Shown here piece by piece: positions 19,338 to 26,835 of a stretch of DNA of 64,000 bases. The notes beneath the pieces were generated by a model. It was given only the letters and a program-made list of their open reading frames with translations, was not told where the DNA came from and did not search any database. Every line of letters begins with the position of its first letter. The stretch's first letter is position 1. Origin of the DNA: Marinobacter manganoxydans MnI7-9 (lineage in GTDB: Bacteria; Pseudomonadota; Gammaproteobacteria; Pseudomonadales; Oleiphilaceae); contig NZ_AGTR01000002.1 in NCBI RefSeq assembly GCF_000235625.1, positions 23,910 through 87,909 of the forward strand, given 5' to 3'. The position numbers and the translations under genes are program-made.

Positions 19338-20810
19338 ATGACTACCAAGCCGAAAGTCAGCAAAGCCGAGCTGGCGGAGCAGTTCCGGGCGTTTATCGAC
19401 CCGGACTACGTCATCACCGATGACGAAACCATGAAGCCCTACGAATGCGACGGCATGTCGATGTATTGCGAAATGCCGTTGCTGGTGGTGCTGCCGGAAA
19501 CCGTTGAACAGGTGCAGCGGGTGATGCGCATCTGTAACGAGAACGCGGTACCTGTGGTGGCCCGTGGAGCCGGAACGGGACTCAGTGCCGGTGCCATGCC
19601 CAACAAGGAGGGCGTGGTACTGTCGCTGGCCAAGTTCAATCGCATCGTGGAGATTGATCCGCTGGCCCGAACGGCAAGACTGCAGCCCGGGGTGCGAAAC
19701 CTCGCCATCAGCGAAGAAGCGGCCCAGTACGGTCTGTATTACGGGCCAGATCCTTCCTCGCAGATCGCCTGCACCATTGGCGGTAACGTGGCCGAGAACT
19801 CGGGCGGCGTGCATTGCCTCAAGTACGGTCTGACCGTTCACAACATCCTGAGCGTGGAAATGGTCACCGCCGAGGGTGATGTCGTGACCGTGGGCAGTGA
19901 TGGTCTGGACGGCTGTGGGATGGACCTGCTTGCGCTGATGACCGGCTCCGAGGGGCTGCTGGGTGTGGTGACGGAAGTCAAAGTGAAGCTGTTGCCGAAA
20001 CCCGAAGTAGCCCAGGTTGTCATGGCCGGGTTTGATGACGTGCAGAAAGGTGGTGACGCCGTGGGCGGGATTATCTCCCACGGCATTATCCCTGGTGGCC
20101 TTGAAATGATGGATGGCCACGCCATCATCGCAGCGGATGACTTCGCCCAGGCCGGCTACCCGCGGGACGCCAAGGCGTTGTTGCTCTGTGAAGTGGACGG
20201 CACCGAGGAGGAAGTTCACGAACACATTGCCCAGGCCGAAGAAGTCTTCCGAAAGCTGGGTGCCACTTCGGTTCGGACCTCTCAGAGCGAGGAAGAGCGA
20301 GCCCTGCTGTGGAAAGGCCGTAAGTCTGCGTTCCCGGCCGTGGGCCGGATTTCACCGGACTACTACTGCATGGACGGTACCATTCCCCGTCGTGAGATCG
20401 CCTATGTTCTGACGGAAATGGAGAAGATGTCCGAGGAGTTTGGTCTGCGCGTCGCCAACGTGTTCCATGCCGGCGATGGCAACCTGCACCCGCTGATCCT
20501 GTTTGATGCGAATGTGCCCGGCGAATTCGAGCGCACGGAGGCCTTCGGTTCACGCATCCTGGAAATGTGTGTGGAGGTAGGTGGCTGCATTACCGGTGAA
20601 CACGGCGTTGGCGTTGAAAAGATTCGCCAGATGGCAGTGCAGTTCAACGATGAGGAGCTCCAGCAGTTCCACGACGTAAAGGCCGCGTTTGATCCCGCCG
20701 GTATCCTGAACCCGGGCAAGGGCGTACCGGCCCTTCGGTTCTGCCAGGAATACCGCTCCCTTGAGCACAAACAACACACGCACGAACATACGGAAGCCGC
20801 CCATGGCTGA
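19338..20810 (+). CDS. glcD: Glycolate oxidase, FAD-linked subunit GlcD
   Basis: Catalytic flavoprotein subunit (490 aa) of the GlcDEF complex, oxidising glycolate (or D-lactate) to the 2-oxoacid. It has the FAD-binding PCMH/VAO fold: VPVVARGAGTGLSAGAMPNKEGVVLSLAKFNRI (residues 75-107), SSQIACTIGGNVAENSGGVHCLKYGLT and LTGSEGLLGVVTEVKVKLLPKP. The C-terminal FAD-oxidase domain ends with VFHAGDGNLHPLILFD and GGCITGEHGVGVEK. Length and motifs are typical. Its last 8 bp overlap glcE. The product glyoxylate would need malate synthase, whose gene (glcB) is not in this cluster. Confidence 0.95.
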   Translation: MTTKPKVSKAELAEQFRAFIDPDYVITDDETMKPYECDGMSMYCEMPLLVVLPETVEQVQRVMRICNENAVPVVARGAGTGLSAGAMPNKEGVVLSLAKFNRIVEIDPLARTARLQPGVRNLAISEEAAQYGLYYGPDPSSQIACTIGGNVAENSGGVHCLKYGLTVHNILSVEMVTAEGDVVTVGSDGLDGCGMDLLALMTGSEGLLGVVTEVKVKLLPKPEVAQVVMAGFDDVQKGGDAVGGIISHGIIPGGLEMMDGHAIIAADDFAQAGYPRDAKALLLCEVDGTEEEVHEHIAQAEEVFRKLGATSVRTSQSEEERALLWKGRKSAFPAVGRISPDYYCMDGTIPRREIAYVLTEMEKMSEEFGLRVANVFHAGDGNLHPLILFDANVPGEFERTEAFGSRILEMCVEVGGCITGEHGVGVEKIRQMAVQFNDEELQQFHDVKAAFDPAGILNPGKGVPALRFCQEYRSLEHKQHTHEHTEAAHG

Positions 20811-21870
20811 TATTTCCCAACAGTTGAAGGAGCAGGTGCTCCAGGCCCGGGAGAGCGGGCACAAACTCAATATTGTCGGCGGTGGCACCAAGGCCTTTAT
20901 GGGCCGGGAAGCCGACACCGATGCCGGAACCCTCAACGTGGGCGAGCATACCGGTATCGTTGACTATCACCCGGTGGAGCTTGTTTTGACCGTCCGTGCC
21001 GGTACGCCGCTGAGCGAAATCGAGGCGACTCTGGCTGAAGAAGGTCAGTGCCTGCATTTTGAGCCACCCCATTTTGGTGCCGCCTCCACCATCGGCGGCA
21101 CCCTGGCCTGTAACCTTTCCGGTCCGGGACGCCCCTGGGCCGGCTCGGTGCGTGACCAGGTGCTGGGTATCCGGCTGCTCAATGGCAAGGGCGAACATCT
21201 TCGCTTTGGTGGTCAGGTCATGAAAAACGTGGCCGGCTATGACGTATCACGTCTTCAGGCCGGTGCCCTGGGAACTCTGGGCGTAATCACTGAAATCAGC
21301 ATGAAAGTGATGCCGAAACCGGCCGCTTCCCTGACCCTGGTTCAGGAAATGGGCATGGACGAGGTGGTTCACTATATGAACAGCCGGGCGGCCGAGCCCA
21401 AGCCCATCACCGCCGCCTGCTGGGTGGACGGCAAGGTTTACCTGCGCCTGGCCGGTGCGAAATCCGGTGTGGAAGCCACCGCTGAAAAGTGGTCCGGCGA
21501 AGTGATGGAAGAGGGCGACCACTTCTGGCGACAGGTGCAGGATATGCGTCACGAATTTTTTGCCGGTAACGACGTGCCTTTATGGCGCTTCTCCGTTGGT
21601 TCGACAGCTGCCACACCGAAACTGGAAGGTAACTGGTTTATCGACTGGGCCGGTTCCCAGCGCTGGTTCCGTGGCGCCGGTGAGCTGAAAGATCTGGAGC
21701 CTGCGGCCCGAGCTGCCGGTGGCCAGGTCAGCCTGTTCCGTGGTGGCGATCGCACCGGTGAGGTGATGCATCACCAGCCGGAGGCCCTGAAGGGCATTCA
21801 GCGCCGCATCAAGAATGCCTTTGATCCGGACAATATCTTCAATCCCGGACGTTTATACAGCTGGTTGTAA
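20803..21870 (+). CDS. glcE: Glycolate oxidase, FAD-binding subunit GlcE
   Basis: Second flavin subunit of glycolate oxidase, 355 aa. Start ATG 20803 (MADISQQLKEQVLQA) overlaps the end of glcD; an earlier in-frame ATG at 20761 lacks support. It has a single PCMH FAD domain (KLNIVGGGTKAFMGRE, then EFFAPPHFG-like LHFEPPHFGAASTIGGTLACNLSGPGRPWAGSVRDQVLG) without the large oxidase domain of GlcD. The C-terminal NAFDPDNIFNPGRLYSWL is typical. GlcE and GlcD are both required for activity in the characterised E. coli enzyme. Confidence 0.94.
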   Translation: MADISQQLKEQVLQARESGHKLNIVGGGTKAFMGREADTDAGTLNVGEHTGIVDYHPVELVLTVRAGTPLSEIEATLAEEGQCLHFEPPHFGAASTIGGTLACNLSGPGRPWAGSVRDQVLGIRLLNGKGEHLRFGGQVMKNVAGYDVSRLQAGALGTLGVITEISMKVMPKPAASLTLVQEMGMDEVVHYMNSRAAEPKPITAACWVDGKVYLRLAGAKSGVEATAEKWSGEVMEEGDHFWRQVQDMRHEFFAGNDVPLWRFSVGSTAATPKLEGNWFIDWAGSQRWFRGAGELKDLEPAARAAGGQVSLFRGGDRTGEVMHHQPEALKGIQRRIKNAFDPDNIFNPGRLYSWL

Positions 21871-21872
21871 TT

Positions 21873-23081
21873 ATGCAGACGAATCTGGTTCAACAATTTG
21901 CTAACACCAAGGAAGGCCAGGAAGCCGAGTCGATCCTGAGGGCCTGTGTGCATTGTGGCTTTTGCACCGCGACCTGCCCGACCTATCAGGAACTGAACGA
22001 TGAGCGTGATGGTCCTCGTGGCCGGATCTACCTGATGAAGATGTTCCTGGAAGGGGCGGAAGTTACCGAGAAAACCCGCGAGCACCTGGACCGCTGCCTG
22101 ACTTGCCGCAGCTGTGAGACCACCTGTCCGTCCGGTGTCCAGTATGGGCGTCTGGTGGACATCAGCCGCGGTCTGATGGAAAAGGAGATGCCCAGGGAGC
22201 CGAAAGACAAGTGGCTGCGCTGGGCCCTGGCGCGGGTGATTCCCAACCGCCAGTTGTTCGGTGTTCTGCTTCGTCTGGGGCAGGTTTTCCGCCCGGTATT
22301 ACCGGAAAAACTGCGCACCAAGGTGCCGCCCAGAAAGCAGGCCAGCCCCTGGCCTGCAGCCAGTCACAGCCGTATTGTGCTGGCACTGGCCGGTTGCGTG
22401 CAGCCTTCGGCCACTCCGAATACCAATGCAGCCGCCGCCCGGGTTCTGGATCGGCTCGGCATTACCATGGTGGAAGCCCCGGAGGCTGGCTGCTGTGGTG
22501 CCGTGAATTATCACCTTTCCGAGCACGAGAAAGGCCTGGAAAGAATGCGCCAGAACATTGATGCCTGGTGGCCCGCTATCGAGGCGGGTGCTGAGGCAAT
22601 CATCATGACGGCTTCCGGTTGCGGGGCGATGGTTCAGGATTACGGTCATCTGTTGAAGGACGATCCGGTCTATGCCGCCAAGGCCCAGAAGGTGAGCGAA
22701 CTGTGCACCGATCTCGGCGCCTTTTTGCTGAAACAGGATCTGGAAAAGCTCAAGGTCCGGCAGGACCCGGGCAAGGTGGCATTCCATTGTCCCTGCACCC
22801 TGCAGCACGCAATGAAGCAGAACGGTGTGGTGGAGCAGGTGCTGACACGGGCGGGTGTTAACCTGGCTGCGACCAAGGACAAGCACCTTTGCTGTGGGTC
22901 TGCGGGCACCTATTCGGTGACCCAGCCGGAGATGAGCCAGAAGCTGCTTGGTAACAAACTGAAGGCTTTGACCGTCGACAATCCGGACCGCATCGTGACC
23001 GCCAATATCGGTTGCCAGATGCACCTGGAAACCAAGTCGCCGGTGCCGGTGCAGCACTGGATCGAGCTTCTCGACCAGTAA
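21873..23081 (+). CDS. glcF: Glycolate oxidase, iron-sulfur subunit GlcF
   Basis: Electron-transfer subunit (402 aa) passing electrons from GlcDE to the respiratory chain. Two 4Fe-4S ferredoxin motifs near the N-terminus: CVHCGFCTATCP (about residue 26) and CLTCRSCETTCP (about residue 75). Two CCG domains follow (GCVQPSATP with AGCCGAVNYH, and HCPCTLQHA with LCCGSAGTYSVTQPEM). It starts 2 bp after the glcE stop and ends the operon: a hairpin repeat and then a T-tailed terminator follow. Confidence 0.95.
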   Translation: MQTNLVQQFANTKEGQEAESILRACVHCGFCTATCPTYQELNDERDGPRGRIYLMKMFLEGAEVTEKTREHLDRCLTCRSCETTCPSGVQYGRLVDISRGLMEKEMPREPKDKWLRWALARVIPNRQLFGVLLRLGQVFRPVLPEKLRTKVPPRKQASPWPAASHSRIVLALAGCVQPSATPNTNAAAARVLDRLGITMVEAPEAGCCGAVNYHLSEHEKGLERMRQNIDAWWPAIEAGAEAIIMTASGCGAMVQDYGHLLKDDPVYAAKAQKVSELCTDLGAFLLKQDLEKLKVRQDPGKVAFHCPCTLQHAMKQNGVVEQVLTRAGVNLAATKDKHLCCGSAGTYSVTQPEMSQKLLGNKLKALTVDNPDRIVTANIGCQMHLETKSPVPVQHWIELLDQ

Positions 23082-23091
23082 AACCGAAATC

Positions 23092-23120
23092 GGGGTCGGA
23101 TGAGGTGTTCATCTGGCCCC
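23092..23120. repeat. Dispersed 3'-end hairpin, copy 2
   Basis: GGGGTCGGATGAG (23092-23104) pairs with TTCATCTGGCCCC (23108-23120). Relative to copies 1 and 3 both arms have changed, but the changes give G-U pairs, so the RNA hairpin is retained on the plus strand. It starts 11 bp after the glcF stop codon. Confidence 0.75.
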
Positions 23121-23130
23121 TAGCCTATCT

Positions 23131-23153
23131 GCCCCCAAGCTTGGGGCTTTTTT
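23131..23153 (+). terminator. Rho-independent terminator of the TRAP-glc operon
   Basis: CCCCAAGCTTGGGG (23133-23146) is a perfect palindrome, followed by C and six Ts (23148-23153). It lies 50 bp after glcF and just before the next promoter region, so it should end the dctPQM-glcGDEF transcript. Confidence 0.8.
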
Positions 23154-23200
23154 CGCTATACTGCCCCACCAAATTACCGAACCACAGGGAGTGGAACCGT

Positions 23201-23641
23201 ATGCCAAGGATGATGGCTGGTCTTGTTTTGTCTTTATTTCTCACTTCAGCAGTCAGTGCCGAGGTATACACCTGGATAGACAGCCGGGGCGTAGCGCATT
23301 TTTCCGATTACCCGCCGGGAGAAATTCCCCATAAGCAGCTTGACGTGCAGGCGCCTGTCACGGTGCCGATGTCCGAGAATCTCGGGCAAGGCAAACGCGT
23401 GTCAGGAATCCGCAAAGAGGTTGAAGGCCTGCTTGCCTCCGGTCGCCCGACGGGCTCCGGAGCAACGGCAAAAGAAAAGGCCGATGCCGAGCTGGAGAAG
23501 ACCTGCGCAACCTATAGAAGCAAACTGGAGCGGATCCAGTCTAAACTGCGGGCGGGCTATAGCAACGACCGGGGGAACAGTCTCCGGCAGCAGCGCAGGA
23601 CGCTCAGCCAAAAGCTGAGCCGCGAGTGCATCCTGCGCTGA
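23201..23641 (+). CDS. Exported DUF4124-domain protein
   Basis: Periplasmic protein of unknown function, 146 aa. Start ATG 23201 follows AGGGAG; a second possible start lies at 23210. Signal peptide at residues 1-20 (cleaved after AVSA), then the DUF4124 motif EVYTWIDSRGVAHFSDYPP, common in small gammaproteobacterial exported proteins. The C-terminal half is charged and helical (AKEKADAELEKTCATYRSKLERIQSKLRAGYS, then QRRTLSQKLSREC). It contains two cysteines in that half that could form a disulphide. It is transcribed alone between the glc terminator and rhtB. Confidence 0.8.
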   Translation: MPRMMAGLVLSLFLTSAVSAEVYTWIDSRGVAHFSDYPPGEIPHKQLDVQAPVTVPMSENLGQGKRVSGIRKEVEGLLASGRPTGSGATAKEKADAELEKTCATYRSKLERIQSKLRAGYSNDRGNSLRQQRRTLSQKLSRECILR

Positions 23642-23653
23642 TTCAGGCTGATA

Positions 23654-24274
23654 TCAGGCGCGCTTGAAGCTGGCCAGGGCGACAGCGGCGGTCACAAACA
23701 GGCCGCCAAATACGCGGTTCATCTGCCGCTGGCGCCGGGCTGTGGTCATAAACCGGAACAGCTGGCTTGCCAGCAGGGCGTAGCCGAGCATTACCAGGCA
23801 ATCCACCAGAATCAGTGTGATGCCCATGGTGAGCAACTGCGGGCCATGGGGTGCGCCTGCTACCAGAAACTGTGGAAACAGGGCCACCAGAAAGACCGTG
23901 GCCTTGGGGTTGGTGAGGTTCACGAACACGGCATTCCAGAACCGCTTGTACCCGCTAACGGGCTGACGGTCATCGTCCATGGATTCCATCACAGGCTCTC
24001 GCCATTTAGAAATGCCCAGCCAGATCAGGTAGGCAACACCCAGCCATTTGATAACCGACAGGGCGATGTTGGAGGACGCGATGATGGCGCCGAGGCCGGC
24101 ACCCACCAGCAGAATCTGGATGCCAAAACCAAGCTGCAGCCCCATGATTGCCGGCAGCGATCGGCGAACGCCGTAACGCATACCATTACTCATGGTATTG
24201 ATCGCCCCTGCACCCGGGGACACACTGATCAGAACGGCTGCAACAAGGAAGGTCAGCCAGGCTGCAAGTGACAT
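23654..24274 (-). CDS. rhtB: LysE/RhtB-family amino-acid exporter
   Basis: Inner-membrane exporter of 206 aa with about six membrane segments. The motif SVSPGAGAINTMSNGMRYG near the N-terminus, LGVAYLIWLGISKWRE and FVNLTNPKATVFLVALFPQFL match the homoserine/homoserine-lactone exporter RhtB more closely than RhtC or LysE. Substrate preference is inferred from those blocks. It starts 3 bp downstream of the Na/Ca exchanger gene, so the two are co-transcribed. Confidence 0.85.
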   Translation of the reverse strand: MSLAAWLTFLVAAVLISVSPGAGAINTMSNGMRYGVRRSLPAIMGLQLGFGIQILLVGAGLGAIIASSNIALSVIKWLGVAYLIWLGISKWREPVMESMDDDRQPVSGYKRFWNAVFVNLTNPKATVFLVALFPQFLVAGAPHGPQLLTMGITLILVDCLVMLGYALLASQLFRFMTTARRQRQMNRVFGGLFVTAAVALASFKRA

Positions 24275-24277
24275 GAT

Positions 24278-25249
24278 TTACGCTCCCGAAAAAGCCAACA
24301 GATACACGGTATAAGCCACGAAGGCAAGTAGCAGGGCGCTCCCTTCAAACCGGTTGACACGTCCGGGCCCGCGGAAGCCATAGCACATGGCAAACAGAAC
24401 CAGGGTGAGGGCAGCCATTACCGGGAAGTCACGGGTGAGCACTTCTGGCGCCACCGGCATGGGGGCAATCAGTCCTGCAATCCCCACGACGGCAAGGGTG
24501 TTAAACAGGTTGGAACCCAGAATGTTGCCCAGGGCCAGATCATGCTCTCCTTTGCGGGCGGCAATGATGGATGAGGCAAGTTCCGGAAGTGATGTACCAA
24601 CGGCCACGATGGTCAGGCCGATAACCAGATCGCTGATGCCAAAGGTGGTCGCCAGATCAACCGCACCCCACACCAGTATGCGGGAGCTGATAATCAACAG
24701 CAGCAGTCCGACCACCAGCCATAAAATGGCTTTGCGCACTGGCATTGCGTTCACTTCTTCGGTCATCTCTGTAGCGAGAGCATCGTCTGGTTGCCGAAGG
24801 CCCTGGTAGATGCTCCAGCCAATCAGTACAACGAAAGCCAGCATCAGACCGATGGCATCCATCCGGCTCAGATCTCCGTCCCACAGTTGCCAGCCGGCAA
24901 AGGCGGTGACCAGAATGAGAATGGGTAGCTCCTTTCGCATGACCTGGGAGTGAACGGCGATCGGCGCCAGCAGGGCTGTGATGCCCAGAATCAACGCAAT
25001 GTTGGTGATATTTGAGCCATAGGCGTTGCCCAGAGCCAGACCGGGATTACCCTGCGAGGCCGCCAGTGCAGACACGGCCATCTCTGGCGCAGACGTGCCG
25101 AAACCCACCACAACCATACCGATGAGCAGTGGTGGCGTACCGAAGTGGCTGGCTGTGGTAGCCGAGCCTTCCACAAATTTGTCCGCACTCCACACCAGCA
25201 GAATCAGGCCTGCAATGATCGCCCCAATGGCCATCAGCATTTCAATCAC
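24278..25249 (-). CDS. Calcium/sodium antiporter (CaCA family, YrbG-like)
   Basis: Inner-membrane cation/Ca2+ exchanger of 323 aa with about ten helices. The two inverted alpha-repeats are plain: VVVGFGTSAPEMAVSALAA...GNAYGSNITNIALILG in the first half and IVAVGTSLPELASSIIAA...GNILGSNLFNTLAVVG in the second. Each carries the acidic residue (E in SAPE and SLPE) that coordinates calcium. Length is normal for the bacterial YrbG branch. Upstream of rhtB in the same direction. Confidence 0.92.
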   Translation of the reverse strand: MIEMLMAIGAIIAGLILLVWSADKFVEGSATTASHFGTPPLLIGMVVVGFGTSAPEMAVSALAASQGNPGLALGNAYGSNITNIALILGITALLAPIAVHSQVMRKELPILILVTAFAGWQLWDGDLSRMDAIGLMLAFVVLIGWSIYQGLRQPDDALATEMTEEVNAMPVRKAILWLVVGLLLLIISSRILVWGAVDLATTFGISDLVIGLTIVAVGTSLPELASSIIAARKGEHDLALGNILGSNLFNTLAVVGIAGLIAPMPVAPEVLTRDFPVMAALTLVLFAMCYGFRGPGRVNRFEGSALLLAFVAYTVYLLAFSGA

Positions 25250-25353
25250 TCCTTGTCATCAATTGCCGTCTCGGCAGCGCAAGGATTAATGGTGCCACAG
25301 GTTCCGGCAATAGGTACAAATGCGCTTCGACCATAAAACCGATCCCGCTGTAA

Positions 25354-25367
25354 TTGATTTCAATCAA
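25354..25367. promoter_or_regulatory. FNR/Anr box upstream of uspA
   Basis: TTGAT-TTCA-ATCAA is a perfect match to the FNR/Anr consensus TTGAT-N4-ATCAA. It lies 63 bp before the uspA start. If it is centred at -41.5, transcription would begin near 25402, leaving a 28-nt leader, which is the usual class II activation geometry. Oxygen-limitation control of UspA genes by Anr is known in Pseudomonas. Confidence 0.75.
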
Positions 25368-25429
25368 CCCTCGTATGGCCGCAGCAATGTTAGTTTGGTT
25401 AAACATTGATCAGGAAAGGAGTTGATGAC

Positions 25430-25870
25430 ATGGCAAATGGAAATCAAAGCATCGTAGTCGCGTGTGACGGTTCGGAGCATTCATCACACGCCGCCAAAAT
25501 GGCAGCAGAGTTTGCCAAAGCGACGAGCCAGCCACTCAAACTGCTTGCCGTCTTCCCCGGTACCAAGCTCGAGAGACTGATCGTAAGTGGCATACCGCAG
25601 AGTGACATTGACGAACAAGCCAGCGAATACGGACGCAAGGCATTTGATGCCGCGAAGCAGGCGGTAAGCGGGATTGTTGAGCCGGCGGAAGAAGTCCTGC
25701 TAAAGGGTGATCCGGCCAAGGAAATCGTCGAGTACCTCGATGAACATCCCGGCTCCCATATGTTTCTGGGGCGCCGCGGCGACTCTACGTTGAGAAGCCT
25801 CACTCTTGGCAGTGTGAGCGAGAAGGTCGTCAGGCATTCCCATCGTCCGGTGACGGTGGTTAGTGAGTAA
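25430..25870 (+). CDS. Universal stress protein UspA family
   Basis: Cytoplasmic single-domain Usp of 146 aa. Start ATG 25430 is 8 nt after AAAGGAG. It begins SIVVACDGSEHSSHAAKMA and ends with the ATP-binding motif GRRGDSTLRSLTLGSVSEKVVRHSHRPVTVV, which fits G-2x-G-9x-G-S, so it is of the nucleotide-binding type. The upstream FNR/Anr box suggests induction under low oxygen. It is monocistronic, with a strong terminator 25 bp downstream. Confidence 0.9.
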   Translation: MANGNQSIVVACDGSEHSSHAAKMAAEFAKATSQPLKLLAVFPGTKLERLIVSGIPQSDIDEQASEYGRKAFDAAKQAVSGIVEPAEEVLLKGDPAKEIVEYLDEHPGSHMFLGRRGDSTLRSLTLGSVSEKVVRHSHRPVTVVSE

Positions 25871-25894
25871 CCGGCAAAACTTGGTAGACTCTCC

Positions 25895-25919
25895 AAAGCC
25901 CGCATGAAGCGGGCTTTTT
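25895..25919 (+). terminator. Rho-independent terminator of uspA
   Basis: AAAGCCCGC (25895-25903), loop ATGAA, GCGGGCTTT (25909-25917) and two further Ts: a 9-bp stem with a five-T tail starting at the base of the stem. Confidence 0.9.
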
Positions 25920-26036
25920 CATTTCTGATCCTCAATGCACTCCATGTTTCGCCACAATTCATGCGAAAAACAACCGAGATAGCTCTGTGGCAGAGACTTT
26001 ATGCTGACCGGGTAAATTCAACGAAACGAGGTGGCT

Positions 26037-26225
26037 ATGAAGACTGCAGAGTTGATTGAGAAGTGGCTTGATAAGTGCGACCTGGCGAGACTGGCCCAGG
26101 AGCGCTACAAAGAAGATCCGAGCCCCACCAATTACTCGGAACTGAAAAGGGCCATGTGTGAGCGACGGTTGATGGAAGAGCGCATTGATCCCAGGACTAG
26201 CAATGCCCAAAGAATCCCAGCATGA
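26037..26225 (+). CDS. Small conserved-looking hypothetical protein
   Basis: A 62-aa soluble, charged, probably all-helical protein (MKTAELIEKWLDKCDLARLAQERY...). I do not recognise a family. ATG 26037 has GAGG 6 nt upstream; a GTG two codons earlier is a less likely start. The gene lies alone between the uspA terminator and tRNA-Phe. Composition and length look like a real small protein, but function cannot be assigned. Confidence 0.55.
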   Translation: MKTAELIEKWLDKCDLARLAQERYKEDPSPTNYSELKRAMCERRLMEERIDPRTSNAQRIPA

Positions 26226-26250
26226 GTCGGCTTTCTAGGGCGTCAGAAAC

Positions 26251-26274
26251 AACAAAACCCGCACAAGGCGGGTT
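26251..26274 (-). terminator. Terminator of tRNA-Phe
   Basis: On the minus strand AACCCGC (26274-26268) pairs with GCGGGTT (26262-26256), followed by TTGTTGTTT. The hairpin begins 17 bp after the tRNA 3' end. Confidence 0.75.
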
Positions 26275-26290
26275 CTGTCTGAATTCTTAA

Positions 26291-26366
26291 TGGTGCCCGG
26301 AGGCGGAATCGAACCACCGACACGGGGATTTTCAATCCCCTGCTCTACCAACTGAGCTATCCGGGC
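26291..26366 (-). tRNA. tRNA-Phe (anticodon GAA)
   Basis: A 76-nt cloverleaf read on the minus strand starting GCCCGGATAGCTCAG. The D arm is GCTC-AGTTGGTA-GAGC, the anticodon stem GGGGA/TCCCC encloses TTGAAAA (anticodon GAA, phenylalanine), the T arm carries TTCGATT, and the acceptor stem GCCCGGA/TCCGGGC closes with discriminator A and an encoded CCA (26293-26291). The overall sequence is close to the E. coli tRNA-Phe. Confidence 0.97.
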
Positions 26367-26487
26367 ATGTTGCGCTACTGCTGTGCAACGGGGCGCTATT
26401 AAACCGGTTTCGATGTTTTGAGTCAAGGCTAGGCCGGAAAAATTTCTGAATCTTTTCAGGCATGCTCAGGCTTTGATCAATCCGGGG

Positions 26488-26760
26488 TTATTGTTCCGGT
26501 GGAACGTAGCCCTCGGCCTTGTCGAACGGTTCGTTGTTGAAAAAATGTTCCATCTGCGCCTGCAGGTACTTGCGGGTGTTGGGGTCCATCAGGCTCAGGT
26601 GTTTTTCGTTGATCAGCATGGTCTGCTGGGCCTGCCATTCTTCCCAGGCCTGCTTCGAGATGTTCTCGAAAATGTCCTGGCCCTTGGCGCCGGGCATGGG
26701 CGGGAAGTCCAGGCCTTCCAGTTCTTTCTGGTATTTGCGGCAGAAAACAGTACGGCTCAT
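26488..26760 (-). CDS. yggX: Fe(2+)-trafficking / oxidative damage protection protein
   Basis: Small cytoplasmic protein (90 aa) that protects Fe-S enzymes and perhaps hands over iron. The start at 26760 gives the standard N-terminus [24 protein letters not shown], with GGAG upstream; a longer in-frame start adds six unconserved residues. The family's single conserved cysteine (C7) and the block [22 protein letters not shown] are present. It follows mutY by 75 bp in the same direction, the usual mutY-yggX pair in gammaproteobacteria. Confidence 0.95.
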   Translation of the reverse strand: MSRTVFCRKYQKELEGLDFPPMPGAKGQDIFENISKQAWEEWQAQQTMLINEKHLSLMDPNTRKYLQAQMEHFFNNEPFDKAEGYVPPEQ

Positions 26761-26835
26761 GATGGCTCCTGTTGGCAAATGTTGCTGGCGGTGATGATAA
26801 CAGATCGTTGCGGCTGAGGGGGCCAGCGCACTGGA

